This document shows positions 49,001-61,000 of a DNA stretch of 64,000 nt, piece after piece. Source of the DNA: Stichopus chloronotus (Eukaryota; Echinodermata; Holothuroidea; Aspidochirotida; Stichopodidae); the NCBI GenBank assembly GCA_021234535.1, contig CM037839.1, forward strand, positions 12,029,419 through 12,093,418, written 5' to 3'. The notes under the pieces are model-generated. The model was not told where the DNA came from and did no database searches. It saw only the letters and a program-made list of their open reading frames with translations. The position numbers and the translations under genes were made by a program. Numbering within the stretch: the first letter of the stretch is position 1; each line of letters opens with the position of its first letter.

Positions 49001-52000
49001 TAGGGAAGACCACAAATCAAACTGACCAACAACACCATGGCAGATCTGATGACACCAAGAAATCTGACAAGGGTAAAGGACCAAAGAAAGCCAAGAATGC
49101 TACAACCAAGGATGACCATGTACCTTCTACCAGCAGTGGTGTAGCTGTAGGGAAGACGGCAAATCAGACTGACCAACAACACCATGGCAGATCTGATGAC
49201 ACCAAGAAATCTGACAAGGGTAAAGGACCAAAGAAAGCCAAGAATTCTGCAACCAAGGATGAAGATGTACCTTCTACCAACAGTGGTGTAGCTGTAGGGA
49301 AGACCACAAATCAAACTGACCAACAACACCATGGCAGATCTGATGACACCAAGAAATCTGACAAGGGCAAAGGACCAAAGAAAGCCAAGAATTCTACAAC
49401 CAAGGATGACGATGTACCTCCTACCAGCAGTGGTGTAGCTGCAGGGAAGACGGCAAATCAAACTGACCAACAACACCATGGCAGATCTGATGACACCAAG
49501 AAATCTGACAAGGGTAAAGGACCAAAGAAAGCCAAGAATTCTACAACCAAGGATGAAGATGTACCTTCTACCAGCAGTGGTCTGGCTGTAGGGAAGACAG
49601 CAAATCAAACTGACCAACAACACCATGGCAGATCTGATGACACCAAGAAATCTGACAAGGGTAAAGGACCAAAGAAAGCCAAGAGCTCTACAACCAAGGG
49701 TGAAGATGTACCTTCTACCAGCAGTGGTGTAGCTGTAGGGAAGACCACAAATCAAACTGATCAACAACACCATGGCAGATCTGATGACACCAAGAAATCT
49801 GACAAGGGTAAAGGACCAAAGAAAGCCAAGAATGCTACAACCAAGAATGAAGATGTACCTTCTACCAACAGTGGTGTAGCTGTAGGGAAGACAGCAAATC
49901 AAACTGACCAACAACACCATGGCAGATCTGATGACACCAAGAAATCTGACAAGGGTAAAGGACCAAAGAAAGCCAAGAGCTCTACAACCAAGGATAAAGA
50001 TGTACCTTCTACCAGCAGTGGTGTAGCTGTAGGGAAGACCACAAATCAAACTGACCAACAACACCATGGCAGATCTGATGACACCAAGAAATCTGACAAG
50101 GGTAAAGGACCAAAGAAAGCCAAGAATGCTACAACCAAGAATGAAGATGTACCTTCTACCAACAGTGGTGTAGCTGTAGGGAAGACAGCAAATCAAACTG
50201 ACCAACAACACCATGGCAGATCTGATGACACCAAGAAATCTGACAAGGGTAAAGGACCAAAGAAAGCCAAGAATTCTATAACCAAGGATGAAGATGTACC
50301 TTCTACCAACAGTGGTGTAGCTGGAGGGAAGACGGCAAATCAAACTGACCAACAACACCATGGCAGATCTGATGACACCAAGAAATCTGACAAGGGTAAA
50401 GGACCAAAGAAAGCCAAGAATTCTATACCCAAGGATGAAGATGTACCTTCTACCAGCAGTGGTGTAGCTGTAGGGAAGACGGCAAATCAAACTGACCAAC
50501 AACACCATGGCAGATCTGATGACACCAAGAAATCTGACAAGGGTAAAGGACCAAAGAAAGCCAAGAGCTCTACAACCAAGGATGAAGATGTACCTTCTAC
50601 CAGCAGTGGTGTAGCTGTAGGGAAGACCACAAATCAAACTGACCAACAACACCATGGCAGATCTGATGACACCAAGAAATCTGACAAGGGTAAAGGACCA
50701 AAGAAAGCTAAGAATGCTACAACCAAGAATAAAGATGTACCTTCTACCAACAGTGGTGTAGCTGTAGGGAAGACGGCAAATCAAACTGACCAACAACACC
50801 ATGGCAGATCTGATGACACCAAGAAATCTGACAAGGGTAAAGGACCAAAGAAAGCCAAGAGCTCTACAACCAAGGATGAAGATGTACCTTCTACCAGCAG
50901 TGGTGTAGCTGGAGGGAAGACAGCAAATCAAACTGACCAACAACACCATGGCAGATCTGATGACACCAAGAAATCTGACAAGGGTAAAGGACCAAAGAAA
51001 GCCAAAAATTCTACAACCAAGGATGACCATGTACCTTCTACCAACAGTGGTGTAGCTGTAGGGAAGACAGCAAATCAAACTGACCAACAACAGCATGGCA
51101 GATTAGGTGGCACCAAGAAATCTGACGATGGTAAAGAGCCAAGGAAAGCCAAGACTTCTTTAAGCAAGGATAAAGATGCACCTCCTACCAGCAGTGGTGT
51201 AGCTGGAGAGAAGACAGCAAATCTAACTGATCAACAACACCATGACGCATCTGATGATATCAGTAAAGGAACCAAGAACCCAACAGAAGATGATCTATTG
51301 GATGAACCCTTGAACCGTGATCAGGTATGTGTAATTAATCGCAGTGACAACATGGTAAATTCACTTTGTAATTTTTTTTATTGCTGTCCTCAATATTCAA
51401 CAGGACAATCATAGCACAGTCAGGAACCTAAAAAACTTCCACAGATAATTACAAAGTCATACCATGCTATAACAATGCCCTTGGTGTCTTTACAAATATT
51501 TCATCAAACTAACTTGTGATAAAATGATTGAAACAGCACTAACCAAGGAGCATCCAAGAAGTTAAATGATGAATTTCCCAATATCAGGTCCCCTTGCATC
51601 TTATAGTAGTTCTAGGTAATACATGGGTCCCAGATTTGCCACATTGCAAGTAACAAAATTGTTTTCAAGGTTTTTGGCTCCTTGCATCAGCAAAGGAACC
51701 TATGCAGTCAGACTTGAGCGTCTGTATGGGTGTGTCGAGGTGTGTGTCTATGACACTTGCTTGGTTACACTCTAAGTTAAAGGGAAAGTCAGATGAAAGT
51801 CAAACTTGGTATAAAGCACTACCATATTGGGAAGGTGTGCTCTATTGTTTCTGATGCCCATGTCATGCATACTAATAAGGTTACAGGGTCAAAGGTGAAA
51901 ATATTTTGGTTGTTACTATTCTACTATCATTTGTTTAAATGTATCCATCCAAAGTTAGCGTAGATACTGAATGATGGTAAGTCCATGTGGATTAACTTCA

Positions 52001-55000
52001 ATCAATTGCTTAGTTCTTAATGAGAGGAGGCTCTCAGCACAATATTGTGACAAAACATCCAAAATTCAGCTGTAAACAGCCCTGATGGGCAACTGTAAAA
52101 GATGTTGACCAATTCAGTGCACTTTTGTGTGTGGTATTGCATTGTGCTGAGTTAAGTGACACGGTCACTTTCTTTACATAATGTAGTCAAGGACAAAATT
52201 GTTACAGATACTTCTGGTTTCCATTTAGTAGTGTGGTAGCTCGGGAAGAACATTGCTGGCTGTATTTACTTACAAAGTTTACAGTCTAAAATTAGACCTT
52301 TGTTGCTTTGCTTTCTGGTTACCATGTTCATGGACTTGAGCAAAGTCTTTAAGCTTCTGTCGCTTTAAAATAATTTGTCAGATTGTATCCAAACGAACTG
52401 ATTGTTAGGGTCTTGTTGTAGAGTAATTTTGGCTATGTAGCCCTAATGATTTGGTAGATGAAAAATTTGGGGTTTAAAGTTTTTCAGGACATATTTTGTT
52501 GTTACTGTCCATTTTGGGGCACAAATGTATATGAGCCCAAATCTCCACTTCACTAACTCAACAATTAACTGAACAATTATAAGTCAGATTTTGCAATTGT
52601 GGGGTGCATGGCATTTCCCAATTAATCAAGGAACCATAGTGCACTTGGGCTTTTGTTATTTCATGCCAGTGCGATAATTTGAAGATTTTTACAATTTGTA
52701 AGTAAATGAGCAGAGTTTTCTTTTCACAAGGATGGATAGGATTATAGGAGGACCATGTTCAGAAAAGGCACTGGCATGAGAAGACATCCTGCTATGTAAT
52801 ACCATTTTGTAATTTGCTCAGTATTGTATGAAATAAATGAAAATATTCTGCATAATGATGAATCAGTTTCCCCTTGAATTACAGTTGTAACTGTAGAGTA
52901 AATCTTTGAGAATCCTGACAATAGTCGATGTTGCATTGACCATATCTTTAATTGCAGTATAAGCAAGATTGGGATTCAACCACAGCTGTGATGGAGGACA
53001 CAGAATGGACTGTAGTTAAAAGGAAGGTGACCAGATCCTCACCTAATAAGGTAACAGTGCCCTCTTTTAACTTCACAATAATTGAGCTGCTGCATAGTTA
53101 CGTGCCTGGCCCACCCAAGTCATACAAAATCTCAGGTAGTCTGCTTAGTTATTGGGGCAGATAGCTTTCTCAAGCTGACAATATGCCCCCAGTGTTCCTT
53201 AACAATGGTTTCATGATCTTCTTGAAGCCCAATATACAGTTTGTTATAGCAGAAAGTTCAAGTTATCAATTACACATTAAGAGAAGAAGTTTCTACTTCA
53301 CCAGATTACATCTTTGCCTCAAGGTGATTGACCCTCTCCCTCCCCCCCCCCCACCCTAGTGATCACATGAGCCAACTGATTTTTCAGTGGGAACATATAT
53401 TCAGCTAGAGCTTTGTCATTAAGACTGCATGTGACAAAGCATTAACATTACATTCTGTGACCAATATTCAAGACATTTTTAATTTAAAGGTACGTCCAGT
53501 ACAGAGGAGCTAGTAAAGCACAGTAATTCAACCAAAATAATTAAAATGCAACTTTTGTTATTGTTTGTTGTGATATTTGTGATACTCATGTATGTTTATG
53601 AGTGCATAGATGCACAAAAATGTAACATACGTCTTTTTAACAGGTGGAATCAGCTTCCAGTGATAAACCATCATCAGCATCATCTAAGGCATCCAAACCA
53701 AGTCAGCAGAGACCTTTGAAACTGCAACAGCAACTTTCATCCGGAAAGAAGATGGAAACCAAAGCTGATCAAAAGGTAATTCAAGACCATGCACTGATAA
53801 ATAGACACCTTCAGTCAAATTCCTTTTTAGCCACCTAATTAAGGACAGTAATTGCATTACATTTAATTGTCTTCTACAGTGGTGGCCAACTTTTGGAATT
53901 AAGAGACAACATCTTGAACTGTGTGATGGGTCACACTGGTTGTAAACCTGTCCTCTTTTATCCTCCTTTTATGGGTAGAAGCAAACATTTGCCAATAGCC
54001 ACCGCAAAAAAGTTTATGCGTGTATGGAAGTAGAAAGTTGTTGAGTGATGTACAAAATACTGGTAGACATGCAGATTCAAGGCACTGGTGTGGACTATGT
54101 AGTTGCATTGCATATTTTTAGCAAGGCCAATGGCTGATGTAATTAAAGAAATCATGTGCATGTCCTTTACGTGATAACAAAGTTTAATTTAATTAGTTAA
54201 TACTAGTTCAAGTATATATCATTTGTTTTTCAATCACAGCTCTACTTTACATGGATAATATCTTTCTTCTTATGCCCTTTTGTTCATTTATACTCCTTTT
54301 GCTCTTTAATTTTTTATTTCTGTACAAAATTGGGTTTGATGTTTAATACATGATGTCTCTACATGGTCCAAATTTGACCTGCGAGCAGCAGTTAGGCCAA
54401 CTTGTGGTCTACTGTACTTTGTCTGATGATTGGAAACAAGTTAGAGCTTAAATTATAGTTCAGCACTAATGGACATGTTAGTCCTTATCTTTTGGAGTCT
54501 TGTGTGAAACATCTCATCTATTTGCAGGTTACTACACAAAATAAACCATCACCATCTGCTCAAAAGGAACCTGCTCAACATCAGCATCAAAAGAAATCAG
54601 AGAACCAGGACCAGAAAAAAGATAGTAAGGTAAATGTAAATAATGTTTAATATTGCAAACTCTGTGCAAAAACACAAATGAATGAAAGTGCTGAAATGGA
54701 TGGACATTTTACATGTCAAAGAAACACTTCTTTCATATCAATATATTGAGCTTTTTTGTGTCATTCTCAAATCCTTTCTCTACTTTCCTGTCTTACCAGG
54801 AACAGGTAGAATCTAAGAAGGGTACTCAACCATCAGCAACTTCAACTGCAGCTACCCAGAGTCAAAAGTCACCAGAGGAACAGCAGCAGCAGCAGAAGCA
54901 GCAGCAAAAAGACAGATTGGAGAACAAAAAGGACAAGGTATATTTCAGAAAAATTATGTCAGTCACCATTGTCGGCAGTTCAAAAATGGATACTTATGTT

Positions 55001-58000
55001 TTTAAGTAGTCACCTGGTTTCATGTTATTGTTACAGTGATTGTATTTTAAATAATAAACTGGCCTTATGTAATAAAACCTAATTGTAGAGTACATATCAA
55101 AGCATTTATCTGTTTTATGTTAACAACAGACAAAAAAGGAAATTTGTTGCCAATGGCAGTAATCCTCCACTCCAATTTGATGCAGTACAACAACAGTCAT
55201 CATTTCTCATTATTTTATGTGTCTACATCTTCCAGCTGCAGCCAGAGGCAAGTGCTACAGAACCAGCCGATGAAAATCATCAGGAACCTGCCAAAGGAAA
55301 AAAGACAAAGATTGCAGGAAAGAGATTCAAAAAGGTACTTTATTTGTTGCAAACTCAGCAAAAATTTATGTGAAGAGACAGATTTTTTAAGGGTGGAACC
55401 TCATTTCCAAAATATTCTCTTTATCAAGAGATATTGTTGAGTATATCTGTCAAGTAGCATGTTAACATGTTTTAACCATTAACTGCATAGGACATACTGT
55501 AGACAGCCATCCTGTGCTAACTACACACTGCAAAGACGGACATATACATCCTATAATATATATGCACAAAACTATGGCACATAACCCCTAGGCAATCAAC
55601 AATACATCGTTGTATGTTGTAACCCTGTTTGCTATTTGTCAGAGGGTGGATGTATTGCCTTCACATTGTAGGTTGATCAAGTAAGTAGAACCTAAAAGTG
55701 TTCTTGAACTTGTTGCATTTGCCTCTGCCAGGACAACGTGGGTGTGTTTTTTGTCCAATTTCAATATTGCAATGGCTTCCTCTATTTCAAAAACCAGATT
55801 CTCAACCTAAGAAGTCTATCTTTGGCATGTGCTTGCTTCAAAAAAGAAGTAAAAGATTGTGATAACATATTTATGTGTAAAATATTTACAATGTATTACT
55901 TTCCATTGTTAAGTATAAATTTAAAAGAACTAAGAGACATTTTTGTGAAAATTTATTTAGCAGTGGGGTGTAAGTTACAATATTTATATTCTGCAGTTAA
56001 CGGGTAAAATGGAATACATCCCATATTGTGTGTCCTTTGCTGAAATTTACGCTTAAACCATAGAGGACGCATGTCTAAGGGCATCTCAGATCCCTTCAAT
56101 TTTGTGGAGCAAATTTAATATTGGAGATACACATTATATGTAATGTGATGAGACATATTTCTTACATCCAGGCTGATTCAAAGAAGAGTGAGATGCCAAC
56201 ATCTACCACAGGAGTGGCCAAACAGAGTCAGAATGATCCCCCAAAACAACAAGAACAGCAATCATCTGTCAAGGGAAGTACTAAGGTAAATAATATGTAT
56301 GCCTAGTATGAATCTTTGTTTTGATTAAGTGTAGTAAATATGCCACATAAAATCTCCATATTCACTGTTAGAAATAATGCAATGAATACATAGATCCATC
56401 TATGTAACCATAGACTATTAAACAGTCAGGTAAAAGTTAAACAGAATCATGAAACAATTATTACTTGTAACACTGTCATTTAATTAGCAAAGAGTTGAGT
56501 CTGCTGGCAATGTCTCACATTTTTAACATTGCAGTATATATTAATTTACCCTTCTTGTGCCACTTAGTTACTGTTGGAAGCAGTTTGGTGCATTTTGTTA
56601 AAATTATTCAATTATCCTGAATATTTAATACTTTTATTTCCAGCCTCTTTACAGCCTATGTTCATGTAATTGTTTTTAAAAAAATGCACTCATACATATA
56701 TGCATTATTACCAAATGCCAGACAAGTAAAAAAAAAATTCCAGACGTGACTGTTTGATGTCACTGAAAATATTTATAATTGTCTGAGAAAGTATCATATC
56801 TTTGAAATCCATTCTGGAGTCTCTGAGTTTTGAAGTTGGGGCAAAAAAGCATTTGCTGCATCCTTAAACTGTACATACATCGCAATATGTGTACAATTTG
56901 AAAGTATGGTCATATTGCTTCTTCCATTACAAAAAAAAAGAAGAAAAAACAAAAACAAAGTGAGTGAGACACTGGCATATAAGTACTTGCTGGTATGTAC
57001 TTACAGCTCACTGAATGTGATATTCTGCATTATGTGATGTATTTCTTGAACTACTGCCTATCTTCCGCCCCCCCCCCCCCCCATTCTGATTGTCTGTGGC
57101 GCATATATGTGTCATGAATAAGAGGGTGGGTTATTATCTAAGCCCAATACCAGGGTAAGGAAGATCAGATGTATAAAGGCCACTCTCTGTTGTAAAATGT
57201 GACTGCCTCTCCAGAATCAAGTTAGTGATAGCATAATGAAACTCTAATGTGATGCAAGTTCCTTGAACGGAATTCATTCTACATGTTTTGTACTTCATTG
57301 GGCTAAGAATATAAATGTGTCATTAAAAGGTACACCTATTCTCTGAATAGGTTGAAAGGGTTTTGTGGTTTGTCAACTCTAATGTTTGTAAATTTCAAAT
57401 AATTTTGGCCAGTACTAATTAAGTACTTATCTTTCTTGCTGTTGAGGTCCTCTACATAAATGTTTTGGACATTGCATGTTGACCTCAACTAAATCTTTCA
57501 CCTCCATAATCAGTATGCAGAGGTTTTTTTTTTTTGTTCATGATAGGATTTAAATGTAACAGTCCTCACAATACAGTATGTACAAGGCTTTGCAGAGTAT
57601 GAACTTTGTTGACCATAGTTAAGTGATATTTGACCTTCACCAAACAAAAAGCCATGTGCTTGCTCTTCAATTGCTGGCTAAATCATCACCAATGGAAATT
57701 TTCTGTTTTGTTCTCTTTTTTTTAAGAGAATTCAACTATGAAAATTATTGTATTTTTAACTATTATTAATCTTCAGAGCAAATCAGGAAACCAGACCAAC
57801 CCATCAGAATCGCCTGAAGCAGCAGGAAAGGTCCTTGGTAACAATGCAGCACCTCCAAAAGATGGCGCCCATAAAGAAGAGGTAGCTGAGAAACCAACTG
57901 TGAATTGGTCTATGATTGTGAGGTCTCAGCCTGTAAGTGCAGCTCAGAATACCAGCACCAAGACACCTAAACCTGAGGCAAAAAGCAAACCTGAGGAAGA

Positions 58001-61000
58001 TCCAACAGTAGATTGTACAGAATCAGAGCAAAAAAAAGAAGAGAGTCAGTGGTCTGTGCCTGTGAAGTACACAAAACATCTCAACAAAAGAAAGAAAAGG
58101 GGAAGTGGAAACCAGCAACCAACCACTAGGAAAGATTCTACAGATAAAACCAACACTCAGCCTCCTTCAACTAGCTCTGGTGCAGACAAGGTGCAAAGTG
58201 GTGCATCCAGTACATTCCAAGTAGATAGTCAACAGAAAATAGAGATTACTAATGGCACAATTAGTACTGGAACCACTTCAAATGAATCACCAACAACAAC
58301 TTCAGACCCCGGAAAATCTCTTTCATCAGTCGCTCAGTTGAAAAGTAAGCCTACCCCGCCAACCTCTAATGGCACGCAGAATGTAACTGATGTGAAGACC
58401 AAACAGGATGCAAGTAACACCACAGCTACAACCAGAAAGGAAACCACCACAATCGCTGTTGGTTCTACATCTTCACCAGTCAAGAAACTGGAGAAGACAG
58501 CTGTGTCACCCACATCCCAAACCACACAGAAGGCAACTGTTGTGCAGACTAGAGGGGATACTACCACCACTGCAGCTAATGTCAGTAAGGAGAATTCCTC
58601 AACCACTGTACCACCTAAAGCCACTTCTACAGCAGTGAAGAAACAGGAGGGTAACCCTACACCACCAACCTCTAATAGCACACAGAATGTAACTGATGTG
58701 AAGAACAAACAGGACACAACTAACACCACAGCTACTACCGATAAGGAAACCACCACAGTTGCTGTTGGTTCTACATCTCCACCAGCAAAGAAACTGGAGA
58801 AGACAGCTGTGTCACCCACATCCCAAACCACACAGAAGGCAACTGTCGTGCAGACTAGAGGGGATACTACCACCACTGCAGCTAATGTCAGGAAGGAGAA
58901 TTCCTCAACCACTGTACCACCTAAAGCCACTTCTATAGCAGTGAAAAAAGAGTTGAAGAAGCCTACCTCATCAACCACTAGTACCACACAGAATGTAACT
59001 GATGTGAAGACCACACAGGACATAGCTACAACCACAAAAGAAACCACCACAGTTGCTGTTGGTTCTACATCTTCAATAGCCAAGAAACTGGAGAAGACAG
59101 CTGTGTCACCCACATCCCAAACCACACAGAAGGCAACTGTCGTGCAGACTAGAGGGGGTACTACCACCACTGCAGCTAATGTCAGTAAGAGGAATTCCTC
59201 AACCACTGTACATCCTAAAGCCACTTCTACAGCAGTGAAGAAACAGGAGGGTAACCCTACCCCACCAACCTCTAACAGCACACAGAATGTAACTGATGTG
59301 AAGACCAAACAGGACACAACTAGCACCACAGCTACTACCACAAAGGAAACCACCACAATTGCTGTTGGTGCTACATCTTCACCAGCCAAGAAAGTGAAGA
59401 AGACAGCTGTGTCACCCACATCCCAAACCACACAGAATGCAACTGTCACACAGACTAGAGGGGATACTACTACAACTGTAGCTAATGTCAGTAAGGGGAA
59501 TTCTTCAACCACTGTACATTCTAAAGCTTCGTCTTCAGTGGTGAAGAAACAGGAGTGTAGGCCTCCGAACACACAGAAGACAACTTCTGTGCCTCCTGTC
59601 ACTTCATCTGATGGGAATACAGCAGCTGCAACAGGGGCACACAATAGACTTTCTAAACCACCACAAAAGCTGTCTTCATCACATCGTCATGCTCTCTGCA
59701 CAGAGGCAAAATCAGTGACAACATTAACATCTCTAAAGCAATCAGGCCGAGGGCAAGACACGGGAGTCAAATCTACTACTGCAGTACCTCGTCAGGTGCA
59801 AAAGACTGAAAAGGTTGCAACTACCAAACAACCTTGTGGTAATTACATTCCTCCTGCTATCAGGAGGAGGCAGAGTATCCAAACAAAAGATGCTGCTGCT
59901 GATGATAATGATGATGATACAAGCACCATAAGCTCAGGGAACATACCTGATCCTGGAAACAACAAAATGATGCCAAAGCAGAGAGTAGCACCTGACACGT
60001 CTGCATCAAGCTACATAGCATCATCCACTAAAAGGCAACCAGTTAAAAGTGAGACAAGATCTAGTTCTCCTGCTACTGCAAACCATGAAAGAGGACTAGA
60101 GTCATGTCCACAAGCTAGTGGTAGATCTGCTAATGGAGAGACCAACGTGCCCGCTAAATTACAAACTGCCACACATACCTCCACCAGCAAAACAGTAACA
60201 TCTTGCACCAAGTTGCCTAACAAAACAGAATCAACTGCATCCAGTATCCATCAGCCAAAGACAGCTCACAGGGAAAAGCAGAAAAAACAGACTGTCAGAG
60301 CTATGACTAGTAGCAGCAGGAAGGATGATACCAATGGATCATCGACTGCCAGCAGCACCACAGCACAAAGATCACCGGGGGGAGCAAGCAGTCAGCAGGA
60401 ACTTACAGCCAGCAGCCAGGCATCAGACATCCATGATGAATCATCTATCAGACCAAAGCTTAGGGCAAATCCTGAACAGGACCAGGTGAGGGAGGAAGAT
60501 TACGAGGGTGGCTCTTCAGAAGATGAAGATAACATGGAAGGCTGGTCAAAGGTCAAAAGATTCACTAAGCGGAGACACATCACCCGTATAAGTCGACCAA
60601 CATCAGTCCGTGGAGATACCGAAAAGGACTTGTCTTCAAATAATCCAAGGGAAGACAAAGGAAAAGCAAGATCAGGGCAAAAACGAGCAGAGGTATGATG
60701 TAATTCAGAGATAAAATGTTATGAACAGGTATAATAGCATCCACTAGTTATAGCAGAAGCTTGAATTAGCTTTATCAGCCTTTGAGACAAATCTCTTCAA
60801 TGTGCATTGAAAATCAATACGTAATGAACCAATGCTGCAGCTCTTCAAAAGCAGACTGATAAGTCAGACCTTGGCCAAGTCTGACTGTTGTCCAGAGATG
60901 TTCAGAGTCCACCATATGTTTGTAATGGAGACTTGTCAGTCACTCTCCCAGAATTAGGCAAATGAATCAATAAGTAAATCATTTTTCTTTGGATATATAT

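Larger units (their letters stand above)
29203..57776 (+). repeat. Tandem segmental duplication unit B
   Basis: The second unit, colinear and in the same orientation as 316-29202 throughout, with introns and spacers nearly identical. Confidence 0.9.
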
